Shown: one piece after another, positions 10,992-21,025 of the stretch
Layout: the number at the start of each line of letters is the position of its first letter
Numbering within the stretch: position 1 is the first letter of the stretch
NCBI RefSeq assembly: GCF_009906955.1
Contig: NZ_CP047656.1
Coordinates: 2,249,501 to 2,313,500, forward strand
DNA length: 64,000 nt
Source of the DNA: Paraglaciecola mesophila
GTDB taxonomy: Bacteria; Pseudomonadota; Gammaproteobacteria; Enterobacterales; Alteromonadaceae
Direction of reading: 5' to 3'
The notes under the pieces: model-generated
Told to the model about the DNA's origin: nothing
The model's database searches: none
What the model saw: only the letters and a program-made list of their open reading frames with translations
Program-made: the position numbers and the translations under genes

Positions 10992-12041
10992 ATGTCTAAA
11001 TTCGATCCCGTAGATCACTCTCATCGTCGCCGCAACCCACTGACTAATGATTGGGTGCTTGTGTCACCACACAGAGCTAAGCGCCCTTGGCAAGGTCAGG
11101 TAGAAAAACCACAACAAAATGACAGCGCAGCGCATGATCCTAGCTGTTATTTGTGTGCGGGAAATACCCGCATAAACGGTGAAGTTAACCCAGAGTACCA
11201 AGGTACTTTTGTATTCACTAACGATTTCGCAGCACTCATGAATGACACACCCGCTTCAGAGCAAGAAAACGATGACTTATTCACAGTAGAAGCGGCAAGA
11301 GGTACCAGCCGTGTTATTTGTTTTTCCCCTGCGCACAATAAATCACTACCAGAATTATCTCTTCCTGCACTTGAGAATGTAGTACAAACCTGGCGCGACC
11401 AAGTGGCAGAGCTATCGAAAGATTATGCTTGGGTTCAAGTGTTTGAAAATAAAGGTGCAGCTATGGGCTGCTCTAATCCCCACCCTCACGGACAAGTTTG
11501 GGCCAACGATTTTATTCCCAATGAAGTACGCAAAGCAGACGTCAATCAGCGTGCCTATTTCGATAAACATGGCAGTTCATTGCTGCTCGATTACGCGCAA
11601 AAAGAGTCTGCCAGTGGCGAACGCACCGTGGTTGAAACCGACCACTGGATTGCGGTAGTCCCTTATTGGGCGGCGTGGCCATTTGAAACCTTACTTATGC
11701 CTAAATTCAACTGCGCGCGTTTTGATGAAATGAATGATGCACAACAAGCCGATTTAGCCGTTGCCCTGAAAAAATTAACCAGTCGCTACGATAACTTGTT
11801 CCAGTGTTCTTTCCCCTACTCTATGGGATGGCATGGTGCACCGCACAATTCTGACGTGACAGAACATTGGCAGTTGCACGCACATTTTTACCCGCCATTG
11901 TTACGTTCCGCCACGGTACGAAAATTTATGGTCGGTTATGAAATGATGGCAGAGCCTCAACGGGATTTAACACCAGAACAAGCAGCACAAAAACTACAAG
12001 CGCTTAGCGATGTACATTACAACGAATCGAACGGAGCCTAA
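10992..12041 (+). CDS. galT: Galactose-1-phosphate uridylyltransferase
   Basis: 349 residues, the standard class I GalT length. The active-site NPHPHGQ lies at 162-168 with His166 as the uridylylated nucleophile. Cys52 and Cys55 (CYLCAG) match the metal-binding pair. The C-terminal half contains [11 protein letters not shown] and [11 protein letters not shown], also family-typical. It exchanges UMP between UDP-glucose and galactose-1-phosphate in the Leloir pathway. galK begins 4 nt after its stop codon. galE and a galactose transporter are not adjacent. A TATAAT hexamer lies near 10948-10953 but no good -35 box pairs with it. Confidence 0.96.
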   Translation: MSKFDPVDHSHRRRNPLTNDWVLVSPHRAKRPWQGQVEKPQQNDSAAHDPSCYLCAGNTRINGEVNPEYQGTFVFTNDFAALMNDTPASEQENDDLFTVEAARGTSRVICFSPAHNKSLPELSLPALENVVQTWRDQVAELSKDYAWVQVFENKGAAMGCSNPHPHGQVWANDFIPNEVRKADVNQRAYFDKHGSSLLLDYAQKESASGERTVVETDHWIAVVPYWAAWPFETLLMPKFNCARFDEMNDAQQADLAVALKKLTSRYDNLFQCSFPYSMGWHGAPHNSDVTEHWQLHAHFYPPLLRSATVRKFMVGYEMMAEPQRDLTPEQAAQKLQALSDVHYNESNGA

Positions 12042-12045
12042 GGCA

Positions 12046-13215
12046 ATGAAAATCATCTCTCAACAAGCCATTGACGATCTCAATGCCACCTATCAACAGG
12101 TCTTTCAGAGCGCACCAGCGCGCCACTTTCAAGCACCTGGAAGAGTGAATTTAATCGGTGAACATACCGACTATAACGATGGTTTCGTTTTGCCTTGCGC
12201 TATCAATTATCAAACATTGGTTGCCGTCACGCCAAGAGAAGACGATCTCGTGCGCGTTGTAGCCGCTGATTACGACAACGAGCAGGATGAGTTTTCATTA
12301 AGCGATACCATCGAACCACACCCAACTCAGCTATGGAGTAATTATATTCGTGGCGTGATTAAACACCTTCAACTGCGCGGGTTGCAGTTAAAAGGTGTCG
12401 ATATGGTGGTGACGGGTAACGTACCTCAAGGTGCTGGGCTCAGCTCTTCTGCGTCGCTTGAAGTGGCAATCGGTGAAACTTTTCGTCAGTTGTTCGACTT
12501 ACCATTGACGTCAGCGGATGTGGCATTGAATGGCCAAGAAGCTGAAAACCAATTTGTGGGCTGCAACTGCGGCATTATGGATCAAATGGTCAGTGCTTGT
12601 GGTGCACAAAATAACGCCTTGTTACTCGATTGCCGTTCACTGGAAACACAACTTATTTCTATGCCGAAAGAGCTAGATGTGGTGATTATCAACTCCAACG
12701 TCAAACGTGGATTGGTAGACAGTGAGTACAACACCCGTCGCGAGCAATGTGAAGAAGCCGCTAGCATTCTCGGGCTTAAAGCATTGCGAGATATTAGTTT
12801 AACAGACTTACAAGCTCAGAAAGACAAGTTGTCAGACGTAGTCTATCGCCGAGCTCATCATGTGGTTTCTGACAGCGAGCGTACTTTACAAGCCGCTGAC
12901 GCCTTGCGTGCTGGTGATGCAAAAACCCTCTCTCGTTTGATGGCTGAATCTCATGCATCCATGCGAGACGATTTTGAAATAACGGTTAAACCCATCGACT
13001 TTATTGTCGCCACTCTTGCTGAATATCTAGGGGAGCATGGTGGTGTACGCATGACAGGTGGTGGTTTTGGTGGCTGTATCGTAGCCCTTATGCCTAGAGA
13101 AATGGTTGCCGGTGCCCAGCAACTGATTGCTGAGCGCTACCAAGCTGAAACGGGTTACCAAGAAACCTTCTATGTGTGCTGCGCAAGTGACGGCGCTGGC
13201 GAAGTGCGTTTCTAA
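12046..13215 (+). CDS. galK: Galactokinase
   Basis: 389 residues from ATG 12046, preceded by CTAAGG. An in-frame ATG at 12010 lies inside galT and adds a non-conserved tail. GHMP-kinase motifs are complete: the galactokinase signature [15 protein letters not shown] near residues 32-46, the phosphate loop [14 protein letters not shown] near 126-139, and the C-terminal MTGGGFGGC. It phosphorylates galactose to galactose-1-phosphate, the substrate of GalT encoded just upstream. The pair ends at a terminator at 13241-13280. Confidence 0.96.
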   Translation: MKIISQQAIDDLNATYQQVFQSAPARHFQAPGRVNLIGEHTDYNDGFVLPCAINYQTLVAVTPREDDLVRVVAADYDNEQDEFSLSDTIEPHPTQLWSNYIRGVIKHLQLRGLQLKGVDMVVTGNVPQGAGLSSSASLEVAIGETFRQLFDLPLTSADVALNGQEAENQFVGCNCGIMDQMVSACGAQNNALLLDCRSLETQLISMPKELDVVIINSNVKRGLVDSEYNTRREQCEEAASILGLKALRDISLTDLQAQKDKLSDVVYRRAHHVVSDSERTLQAADALRAGDAKTLSRLMAESHASMRDDFEITVKPIDFIVATLAEYLGEHGGVRMTGGGFGGCIVALMPREMVAGAQQLIAERYQAETGYQETFYVCCASDGAGEVRF

Positions 13216-13240
13216 ACATTAGCCTATTGGCGAGCATTGG

Positions 13241-13280
13241 AAAGGTAGTGGCTATTGTGGATAGCTGACTACCTTTTTTT
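13241..13280 (+). terminator. Terminator after galK
   Basis: GGTAGT pairs with ACTACC and the inner arms GCTAT/ATAGC extend the stem; seven or more T residues follow on the plus strand. It lies between the convergent galK and DMT transporter genes and is stronger in the galK direction. Confidence 0.75.
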
Positions 13281-13306
13281 ATGCCTGATTTTGGACCCTT
13301 AGCGCA

Positions 13307-14173
13307 TTAGACTTTGCGCTTCTTACCCACAATAACTAACAGCATGCCGCCTAAAATCGCGAACGATGAAAGCAGCAGGTGAGTGGTGATTGGCTCTGCG
13401 ACTAAAATCACACCACCAAATGCCGCGATAATCGGTACGCTAAGCTGACACACCGCCGCTATGCTACTATCCAACTTAGGCAACACTTGATACCAAATCG
13501 CGTAGCCTACTCCTGACGCCAACACACCGGAGGCTAGTGCGTAAAGGACCCCTTCAAAGGTCAGATTAGCGCTAGATATAAACGCCAACATTAAGACTAG
13601 CCCGAAGGGCAAGCAACGAATGAAGTTTGCTCCGGTGGTTTCAAGGGCATGAGTCGTTTTAGCGCCCGCCAAGCTGTACATGCCCCAAGCAACCCCTGCT
13701 AAGGCCATCACCAATAAACCAACCACACTGGGTGAGGACAATTCAGGTAACACAAAATAGCCAAATCCAAGAAGAGATATTACCACTCCAGCACTCGCCA
13801 TCCCATTCATACGATGTCCTGAAAGTCTGGCCACCAGCAGCATAGTAAATTGTACAGCAGCAAATAGAATCAACGCTCCCGTGGCAGTAGGCAAGGTTAC
13901 ATAAGCATAAGAAAACCCCGCTGCGTAGGCAAATAAATACCCAGCTTGTCGCCAACTTCCATAGCTATTCAAGGTTTTGATACTGGTTACACTGGCCGGT
14001 GATTTGACCAGCATAATCAAGCCAAGCACCAGAGCTGCCGATGCTAATCTAATCCCTGTGAAACTCATAGGGTCCATATTTTGTTCGTCCAACGCGAGAC
14101 GGCAAAACACTGAATTAGCCGCAAAAGCCACTAAAGTAATAAACGTTAAAGAAACGACAGAGAACACAGACAT
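13307..14173 (-). CDS. DMT/EamA-family transporter
   Basis: 288 residues, nearly all hydrophobic, compatible with ten transmembrane helices arranged as two EamA repeats. The first repeat has FITLVAFAANSVFCRLAL, the second GLLVMALAGVAWGMYSLAG and VPIIAAFGGVILVAEPI, which are typical of drug/metabolite exporters. The substrate cannot be inferred. It starts 4 nt after the mgtE stop on the same strand, so it is probably co-transcribed and perhaps translationally coupled with mgtE. A functional link to magnesium is not shown by this. Confidence 0.85.
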   Translation of the reverse strand: MSVFSVVSLTFITLVAFAANSVFCRLALDEQNMDPMSFTGIRLASAALVLGLIMLVKSPASVTSIKTLNSYGSWRQAGYLFAYAAGFSYAYVTLPTATGALILFAAVQFTMLLVARLSGHRMNGMASAGVVISLLGFGYFVLPELSSPSVVGLLVMALAGVAWGMYSLAGAKTTHALETTGANFIRCLPFGLVLMLAFISSANLTFEGVLYALASGVLASGVGYAIWYQVLPKLDSSIAAVCQLSVPIIAAFGGVILVAEPITTHLLLSSFAILGGMLLVIVGKKRKV

Positions 14174-14177
14174 ATTT

Positions 14178-15536
14178 TTATAGTAACAACCAGGTTGCGG
14201 TACCTAAAAAGGCAAAAATTCCCACCACGTCGGTAATAGTGGTCAGAATGACACTACCAGCGAGCGCAGGATCGATATTCATTTTTTTCATCATCACAGG
14301 TAGCATGGCACCAGCCAATCCAGCCGCTAGCATATTGACCATCATAGCAAAGGCAATCACCCCACCGAGCATGACGTCCTGCTTCCACATGGCAATAACG
14401 GACGCAATCAAAACGGCCCAAATCACCCCGTTGAAGAAGCCAATAGCAAGCTCTTTACCAATTAACCAACGTGCATTACTGCCGCTCACATGACCCAACG
14501 CCATCCCCCGTATCACCAAGGTCAAGGTTTGATTCCCTGCTGCTCCGCCCATACTGGGCACTATGGTATTTAAAATCGCCAAGACAGCTAGCTGACTCAG
14601 TGTTGCTTCAAACATGTCGCTCACGGCAGCTGCCATCAATGCGGTAAGTAAATTTACACCCAGCCATACAGACCGCTTCTTGGTACTTTTAATTACAGGC
14701 GCAAAGGTATCTTCTTCATCGTCAAGACCAGCCATACTCATCATAGAGTGCTCAGCGCCTTCGCGAATAATATCAACAACGTCATCAATGGTAATACGAC
14801 CAACAAGGCAGTTGTCTTTGTCCACCACGGGGGCAGATAGCCAATCATAACGTTCGAATAGGCTGGCTACTTCATTCTCGTGCATATCAACAGGCACGGC
14901 GACTGAATCTTGGGTCATTAACTTTTCGACCTTCACCGCCGGGCGTGCAGTCAGCAACTCGGTCACTGGAACACTACCGATAAGCTCATCATTACGATTT
15001 ACCACATAGAAGGTATCTGTACCTTTGGGAATATTCCCCTTAAGGCGTAAATAACGCAGGATCACGTCAACGGTCACTTCTGGGCGCAAGGTGATGGTAT
15101 CGGTGTTCATAATGAAACCGGCTGTATCTTCACCATAGGAAAGGGCTTGTTCTGCGCGCTGCCTATCCTGCTCATCCATAGAGCTTAAGGCATCTTGTGA
15201 AACAGCCTCAGGCAAACCAGATAAGGTTTCCACCAAATCATCTGTGTCCATGTCTTCTAGTGCGTCAGCTAGAATTTCGGGGACCATTTGGCGGATAATT
15301 CCGTTACGTACATCTTCAGACAGATCTTCGAGAACGTCACTGTATTGATCAGGTTCGATTAACTGCCATATTTCAGAACGCGTGCGGCTGCGACTAGACT
15401 CCAACAGTAACGCCACATCACAAGGAGGCATGGTACTGAGGCTCTCGCGCACTTGCACAATCATGCCGTCGTTTAAAGCCTCGTTAATTTCTTCGAATTG
15501 ATTGCTAAGTTTTTTTGCTTCTTGAGAATCAGGCAT
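14178..15536 (-). CDS. mgtE: Magnesium transporter MgtE
   Basis: 452 residues with the full MgtE architecture. An acidic N-terminal helical domain (about 20-135, for example DILADALEDMDTDDLVETL) is followed by two CBS repeats (about 140-260, GRITIDDVVDIIREGAEHSM at the end) and five transmembrane helices (about 285-452). The pore-lining TM segments include TIVPSMGGAAGNQTLTL and VILTTITDVVGIFAFLG. The cytosolic domains sense intracellular Mg2+ and gate the channel. No riboswitch-like leader is evident in the 250 bp upstream. Confidence 0.94.
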   Translation of the reverse strand: MPDSQEAKKLSNQFEEINEALNDGMIVQVRESLSTMPPCDVALLLESSRSRTRSEIWQLIEPDQYSDVLEDLSEDVRNGIIRQMVPEILADALEDMDTDDLVETLSGLPEAVSQDALSSMDEQDRQRAEQALSYGEDTAGFIMNTDTITLRPEVTVDVILRYLRLKGNIPKGTDTFYVVNRNDELIGSVPVTELLTARPAVKVEKLMTQDSVAVPVDMHENEVASLFERYDWLSAPVVDKDNCLVGRITIDDVVDIIREGAEHSMMSMAGLDDEEDTFAPVIKSTKKRSVWLGVNLLTALMAAAVSDMFEATLSQLAVLAILNTIVPSMGGAAGNQTLTLVIRGMALGHVSGSNARWLIGKELAIGFFNGVIWAVLIASVIAMWKQDVMLGGVIAFAMMVNMLAAGLAGAMLPVMMKKMNIDPALAGSVILTTITDVVGIFAFLGTATWLLL

Positions 15537-15790
15537 ACAATTATTTACCTAGATAACGTGGGCTTAACATCTTGATTTAAGGCTTATATTCTAAAGGATG
15601 CGTAGCCTGATAGCAGTATTAAAATTGTCCTTTTTTGATTTAACTGCAAGACGCTTCATTCACTAATCTAGCACACTCAGTCAACAGTCTCTGTCGGGGT
15701 GCTACAAAGTTGCCGAAAGAACATCTATTCACAAGTGAAATGTAAACTGGACTTTAAAGTACCAAGTTAAGAATGAGCGCAGCAACTTTC

Positions 15791-16369
15791 TTACAAGTGA
15801 TAAATAGTTTGAGGAGTATTTACCTGCCACCGCGCTTTTCCTGCGCTGAACATCACGACAACAGCTAGGCCATGATTTGGTTCGTCAAGGTGCTGATATG
15901 CCACGACTGCTTTTGCGCGACAGCGCTGATACGCATATGAAAATGCGCGAAGCTCTAATGAATGCACCAGTGCCAGATAATTTGGTATTAGCCAAGCAAA
16001 AGCATCCATAAGCCAAGGATCTTGATTGAGTTTTTCATCGAGCCCGAAAGGAAACTCGCCTTTCAGTTCACATATACCATTAGATACCGTTAAGCTAAAT
16101 TGTGCAGGCTGAGAATGATTAGCCATGCCCTCTATGCGCTCAACGAGGATTTCAAGATGCGTTTCAATGCGCGCCAGTAAGCGCTCAGTTTCTTCACGCA
16201 TATAGTAATCTAAATCGGTAAGCGCTTGGTATCGCTCGCTTGGCGTATTAACCGTTAGTCGCGGCAGTAACTGTGCTAAGACTGCAGCCGTGCCCATCTT
16301 GGGTTTTGCCGGATACGTAACGCGCTGGCGCTGCGTTTCAGTCAATTGTATATGGGTAAAACCTATCAT
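15791..16369 (-). CDS. Hypothetical protein, no recognised family
   Basis: 192 residues, soluble, no signal peptide or membrane segment. The middle (about residues 55-85) is predicted helical and charged: YYMREETERLLARIETHL. The region after it contains SLTVSNGICELKGEFPFGLDEKL and DPWLMDAFAWLIPNYLALVHSLELRAF. Codon usage looks like its neighbours and the frame is long and clean, so I take it as real. I cannot name a function. It stands alone on the minus strand between mgtE and the protease gene, with about 250 bp downstream and 390 bp upstream. Confidence 0.65.
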   Translation of the reverse strand: MIGFTHIQLTETQRQRVTYPAKPKMGTAAVLAQLLPRLTVNTPSERYQALTDLDYYMREETERLLARIETHLEILVERIEGMANHSQPAQFSLTVSNGICELKGEFPFGLDEKLNQDPWLMDAFAWLIPNYLALVHSLELRAFSYAYQRCRAKAVVAYQHLDEPNHGLAVVVMFSAGKARWQVNTPQTIYHL

Positions 16370-16686
16370 GTAGACACCTTGTACTTAATCGAGCTGGGTT
16401 GGAATGAGATAAGAAAGCTCTTACCTCCACACATCATCCCACACCTCAGCAGACACTGTGCCAACAGTTTAATTAACTTAGTAATCAATAAGTTAAAAGA
16501 ACGCTCGGCTGAGATAAGTACAATATCAATAAAGCGTCATTTTTCTGACTGACGCGCGGCTGTGCACTGCAATTAAGTTTACTCACTACTTGAACTTACC
16601 AAACAAACGCTGCGTCATTCATAAACGGCGTCATTTACACGCTGCGTCATTTACACGCTGCGCAATACACACCCTAGGCAATAAAA
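16370..16686. other. Intergenic region with degenerate short tandem repeats
   Basis: About 320 bp without a supported gene. At 16607-16668 an ACGCTGCGTCATTTAC-like unit of 14-18 bp occurs about four times in degenerate form. I see no promoter or RNA gene with confidence. Confidence 0.4.
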
Positions 16687-16718
16687 AAGCCGAGCTAGAT
16701 TGAATCTACACTCGGCTT
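16687..16718 (-). terminator. Terminator of the subtilase gene
   Basis: On the minus strand AAGCCGAG pairs with CTCGGCTT, with inner pairing of GTAGATT-like and AATCTA-like arms, and a T run follows. It lies about 40 nt after the protease stop codon. Confidence 0.82.
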
Positions 16719-16758
16719 CGTGGGCACCTCAATGGTAGAGGCACTCGTGCTAACCTAC

Positions 16759-19362
16759 CTATGGACGCTCAATTACAAGTCTGAAATAAACCACGTTGTC
16801 TAGATCGTTGTCCCCCGACCAAATCCAGTTTGCACCATTAGCGCCATTTAAGCGATTCACTCGCCAGCGCCATGGTTGCGCACCGTACGCGCCATAAGCA
16901 GTCGCGTTGCTCCATGTACTATCGTCAAAATCTTGGGTATTCCAGCCCTCACTTGCTTGGGTTGCAATTTTCCAGTCGCTATCACTGACGATAATCCCCT
17001 GCTCGGTTTCAATCTTGGCAATGAGCGCTGCAACACCGTCTACATCTTGCGCTTTCACAGCCAGCACATTGCGACCAGGCACCAACTCTACTGTATAAGA
17101 TTTTGCGTACTGCCAATTGGTGGACGACCCTAAAAATACACCGTTAAAATAGGTATCTTCAAAATTATCAACCGAAATAGTGATAGTCGCCGTTTCTGTA
17201 ATAACCGGCGCCGGTGCTATAGATAGCGTCAATTCCTGATGAGCTTGTGCCCCCGTGGAATCCTTGGCCTCAACAGTAAAGGTAAACTCCCCCGCCACAC
17301 TAGGCGTACCTGCTAACTTGCCGCTTTGCCCGTTTAGTTCAAGACCACTAGGTAAATTACCGCTTACAAGTGTCCAAGTGAAAGACTCACTGCCGCCACT
17401 GGCCGTCAAGTCGGCTGAATACGGTTGACCAACCTCGCCCTCTACAATAGTCGTGGTGTTAATCACGACAGGCTCAGGTGCGGGCTCGCTACTGGCTGTA
17501 ATGTGATAACGAAAATACACAGTATTATCATCGTAGCGTTCATCTGACCAAAGCCATTGCGCTTGGCTGTTGCTAGGCCAACCTGATACTTTTTTATACC
17601 ATGGCCATACGCCGTAATATCCATAACTACTGGCCGCTTGCCACTGGCTGTCATCAAATGCAGTTTGTTGCCAGCCATCTACAAATTCAGTAGAGACTTT
17701 CCAATTTTCATCGCTGTAAAGTGCTTGCCCTTCTAGTTCAAGCTCGGCGATGAGCGCCGCTAACCCGTCAACGTCCATGGCTTTAACCGCCAAAACGTTG
17801 TTTTTCTGGGTTACGTTGACGTTATATAATTTGCTACTTTTCCAGTTATCAGAACCGCCCAATAATACACCATTAAAATACAGCTCTTCTGCGTTATCAA
17901 CGCTGATGCGGATACTCAACTGTTGGTCTATTTCAGGCTCTGGCGTTAAGTTTCCAGCTGCCGCCCCAAGCGCGATCCGCCCGAAGGTTAGCGAGCCAGA
18001 GTCAATCGCTTTCGCTGTGTTTAAAAGCGCGCTTAAGATTTGTGTGTTATCAGGGGCATTATCAAGAGAGGCCAGCGCAGCAAATGCACCCGCCACATGA
18101 GGGGCAGCCATTGACGTACCCTGAGCTGATGAGTAGGAGCCGCCAGGAACAGAAGATTGAATGCTTGTGCCTGGGGCAAGCAAGGTTAAAAAGTCGGCTT
18201 TATTGGTAAACCAAGCGACACCGTCGCTATCTGTTGTGGCCCCTACGCTAATGGCATGACTTACGCAACCGGGGGCACTGATTTTATTGCTGTAGCCATT
18301 GTTACCAGAGGCGATGACCACCGCAATACCGGCATCATTTAACTTACTCACAGCACTGGCATAACTGCGATTGGCTGAATCACACGCCTCGTGACTTAGG
18401 TAACCGCCGGAGCCTAAGCTTAGATTGACCGAGGGAATAGCATAGCTATGGCGTAAAGCATAAACGCGTTCTAAGCCTTGAATAACATCTGAATCATAGG
18501 CTCCTAAACAGGGCGGGCTGCCGCTACAGTAGTTGCTGTCTAAAATTTTCGAGAACACTTGAATAGCAATTATGTCGGCATCTTTAGCCACACCATGCAA
18601 ATTTTCGCTATTGCCAGCCGCAATACCCGCCACGTGAGTACCATGATAGCAACCGCTGAAATCACAAGCTCGCGCGGCACCTTGGGCTATTTCATCATTG
18701 TTACCACTAGGACAGACAGATTCTGAGAAACCTGAACTTCTATTGGTTGAGAAGCAGGCTTCAGACACCACTTTGCCAGCCAGAAAAGGGTGATTTGACT
18801 CCACACCCGAATCAAGAACCGCTAGCGTTTTCCCAGCACCTGATGCGCCTATAGCATAAGCATCACCACTGCCAATGATAGCAGTGCTTTGCAACAGCGA
18901 AGGCTGGCGAATTTCGTCTATCTGAATACTCTTAACCTGATTGGCTTTTTCTAGTACAGATAAAGAGGCCATATCAATGTCGTAGACCACCATGGGTAAA
19001 TGGGTAAAGCTGTGTTTGAGTAAGGCCCCAGATTGACTCATGGTGGTGTGCAAACTCGCTTGAGCATTGGCAATCGCTTGGAGTGTGTTAGGCTCACTCA
19101 ATGCTTGGGTTGTACTTGAAGAAGCGCTGTTCGTTTGACCGACGGCCCTAAGGTCATTCGCATCAGTGTCTAACTCCACTATGACTCTTAACGAATTATT
19201 TTTCTGTAGTTGTTCAACCATCAACTGACGCTGTTTGGCATCAAGCACTGTGTTTTGCGTCCCTACCTCCGTTAACGTTATCGCAGTACTATTGGCGGTA
19301 ATGAGCATACATAAGCAACCCACAAAGTAACTTGTGAATCGATTCAAAAGATCATTTTTCAT
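16759..19362 (-). CDS. Secreted subtilisin-like serine protease (S8) with duplicated C-terminal modules
   Basis: 867 residues. Residues 1-27 form a signal peptide (FVGCLCMLITANSTA core). Residues about 30-165 look like an inhibitory propeptide. The S8 domain covers about 175-470, with Asp184 in AVLDSG, His240 in YHGTHVAG, oxyanion Asn354 in ASGNNG and Ser417 in GTSMAAPHVAG. Many cysteines in the catalytic domain suggest disulfides. Two homologous modules follow, at about 482-618 and 725-865, each running from ISVDN-FNGV-LG to W-W-VYFR. They flank an Ig-like putative-Ig (He_PIG-type) domain at about 633-715. The modules may bind substrate or carbohydrate. It is probably an extracellular nutrient-acquiring protease. 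It is monocistronic with its own terminator. Confidence 0.92.
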   Translation of the reverse strand: MKNDLLNRFTSYFVGCLCMLITANSTAITLTEVGTQNTVLDAKQRQLMVEQLQKNNSLRVIVELDTDANDLRAVGQTNSASSSTTQALSEPNTLQAIANAQASLHTTMSQSGALLKHSFTHLPMVVYDIDMASLSVLEKANQVKSIQIDEIRQPSLLQSTAIIGSGDAYAIGASGAGKTLAVLDSGVESNHPFLAGKVVSEACFSTNRSSGFSESVCPSGNNDEIAQGAARACDFSGCYHGTHVAGIAAGNSENLHGVAKDADIIAIQVFSKILDSNYCSGSPPCLGAYDSDVIQGLERVYALRHSYAIPSVNLSLGSGGYLSHEACDSANRSYASAVSKLNDAGIAVVIASGNNGYSNKISAPGCVSHAISVGATTDSDGVAWFTNKADFLTLLAPGTSIQSSVPGGSYSSAQGTSMAAPHVAGAFAALASLDNAPDNTQILSALLNTAKAIDSGSLTFGRIALGAAAGNLTPEPEIDQQLSIRISVDNAEELYFNGVLLGGSDNWKSSKLYNVNVTQKNNVLAVKAMDVDGLAALIAELELEGQALYSDENWKVSTEFVDGWQQTAFDDSQWQAASSYGYYGVWPWYKKVSGWPSNSQAQWLWSDERYDDNTVYFRYHITASSEPAPEPVVINTTTIVEGEVGQPYSADLTASGGSESFTWTLVSGNLPSGLELNGQSGKLAGTPSVAGEFTFTVEAKDSTGAQAHQELTLSIAPAPVITETATITISVDNFEDTYFNGVFLGSSTNWQYAKSYTVELVPGRNVLAVKAQDVDGVAALIAKIETEQGIIVSDSDWKIATQASEGWNTQDFDDSTWSNATAYGAYGAQPWRWRVNRLNGANGANWIWSGDNDLDNVVYFRLVIERP

Positions 19363-19761
19363 GATTTGTCTCGCAAAGCAGTAAACACTTATCTTACGCT
19401 ATAGGTGTTGTTAAGATCGGGGATGTAAGGTATCGAAATTCAGACTATCGAATAACATCCTATTTAGGCTATCCATGGCAGAATTCACGATTAACTAAGT
19501 AATACACAGTACGATGAATTCACAACTAACCTTTAGTTTTAAACACAATGTTAAATATGCATGAGCTATGTGCTTTCGTTCTATATGTGAAATGCACACT
19601 TTTCATTACGCAGGGTATGATTCTGACAGAGCAAGGCTTAGAGGGATATAAAAGGCAGACTTTAACGAGCAAAATTACATTTAAAATAGCCGTTAAAGAT
19701 AAAGAAACGCGTTTAAAATTTACCTTTATGTAACATTAACCGACACACAGAGATATAACAC
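19363..19761. other. Divergent intergenic region, protease and ammonium transporter
   Basis: About 400 AT-rich bp holding the promoters of the leftward protease gene and of rightward amt. I looked for a sigma-54 -24/-12 element before amt and found none that fits. No gene is supported. Confidence 0.4.
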
Positions 19762-20970
19762 ATGCAAGATGTCACAAGCGCCACCGAGCTACTGGTGCAA
19801 AGTTCAAATACGTATTTTTTACTCATTGGTGCGATCATGGTTTTTGCCATGCACGCAGGCTTTGCTTTTTTGGAAGTGGGCACGGTTCGCCACAAAAATC
19901 AGGTTAACGCGTTAGTCAAAATTATCACCGATTTCGGTGTTTCTTGTGTGGCTTACTTTTTCATTGGTTATTGGGTCGCCTACGATACGACTTTTTACAG
20001 TAGCGCTAGCGAACTGACCGCAAATAACGGCTATGACTTAGTTAAATTCTTTTTCTTAATGACTTTTGCCGCGGCAATTCCTGCGATTATTTCAGGCGGT
20101 ATTGCTGAGCGCGCAAAATTCAACCCCTTTTTGTTGGCTTCGGCGATTATTGTCGCCTTAGTTTACCCCTTCTTCGAGGGCATAGTATGGAACGGCAATT
20201 ACGGCATACAAGACTGGATAGAACAAACCACTGGCGCGCCGTTTCACGATTTTGCCGGCTCTGTGGTTGTGCACGGTGTTGGCGGCTGGCTGGCATTAGT
20301 AGCCGTGTTTTTCTTGGGCCTGCGTAACGGCAGAGTAAAAGACAAAAAACTGATCGCATTTGCGCCGTCTAACATTCCCTTTTTAGCCTTGGGTACGTGG
20401 ATCCTGTGCATTGGCTGGTTCGGTTTTAATGTTATGTCGGCGCAAACACTTGATGGCATCAGTGGCTTGGTTGCGATGAATTCCTTAATGGCGATGGCTG
20501 GGGGGATTATTTCCTCCTGGTTGTTCGGCAAAAATGACCCAGGCTTTGTGCACAATGGGCCGTTAGCTGGGCTAGTGGCTATTTGCGCAGGCTCAGATGT
20601 AGTGCATCCCATAGGTGCACTAGTGATCGGCGTGGTTGCGGGCTGGTTGTTCGTTACCTTATTTACCTTTATTCAACGCAGTAAAAAGCTCGATGATGTA
20701 TTGGGCGTATGGCCATTACATGGCCTTTGCGGCGCGTGGGGCGGTATTGCTGCTGGTATTTTCGGTAGCGAAAGCATGGGTGGCTTAGGGGGTGTAAATT
20801 TAGTCGCTCAAGTTATAGGGACGTTTGGCGGTATTCTAGTGGCGATTATCGGCGGCGTTATTGTTTACGGGGCGATTCAAATGGTTGTGGGATTACGCTT
20901 AACCGAAGAAGAAGAATACAACGGTGCTGATTTAACCATTCATCGTATCGGCTCAACCAACGACGATTAA
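19762..20970 (+). CDS. amt: Ammonium transporter (Amt family)
   Basis: 402 residues with about eleven transmembrane helices. It opens with NTYFLLIGAIMVFAMHAGFAFLEVGTVRHKNQ, here cited only as the first-helix region at residues 15-45. The pore twin-histidine positions are in DFAGSVVVHGVGG and VWPLHGLCGAWGG. The cytoplasmic tail RLTEEEEYNGADLTIH resembles the segment that contacts PII protein in AmtB. No signal peptide is cleaved in an obvious way. glnK is not adjacent, which is unusual compared with enteric amtB but common for extra Amt copies in marine bacteria. It imports ammonium for assimilation. Confidence 0.93.
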   Translation: MQDVTSATELLVQSSNTYFLLIGAIMVFAMHAGFAFLEVGTVRHKNQVNALVKIITDFGVSCVAYFFIGYWVAYDTTFYSSASELTANNGYDLVKFFFLMTFAAAIPAIISGGIAERAKFNPFLLASAIIVALVYPFFEGIVWNGNYGIQDWIEQTTGAPFHDFAGSVVVHGVGGWLALVAVFFLGLRNGRVKDKKLIAFAPSNIPFLALGTWILCIGWFGFNVMSAQTLDGISGLVAMNSLMAMAGGIISSWLFGKNDPGFVHNGPLAGLVAICAGSDVVHPIGALVIGVVAGWLFVTLFTFIQRSKKLDDVLGVWPLHGLCGAWGGIAAGIFGSESMGGLGGVNLVAQVIGTFGGILVAIIGGVIVYGAIQMVVGLRLTEEEEYNGADLTIHRIGSTNDD

Positions 20971-20987
20971 TCACCCCACTTAATTAG

Positions 20988-21012
20988 CCTCGCCTTTACT
21001 CTAGGGGCGAGG
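20988..21012. terminator. Convergent hairpin between amt and lysR
   Basis: CCTCGCC and GGCGAGG form a 7-bp GC-rich stem over an 11-nt loop, in the 55-bp gap between convergent genes. The T tail is weak in both directions, so it may be an inefficient bidirectional terminator. Confidence 0.45.
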
Positions 21013-21025
21013 TATTTACTTTCGC

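Noticed and set aside
16346..16552. A 68-codon plus-strand frame between the orphan gene and the protease gene
   Set aside because: Overlaps the start of the orphan gene, has no ribosome site and resembles no family.
19381..19761. Sigma-54 promoter before amt
   Set aside because: The closest sequence (TGGCAGAATTCACG near 19474) lacks the GC element of the -12 box.
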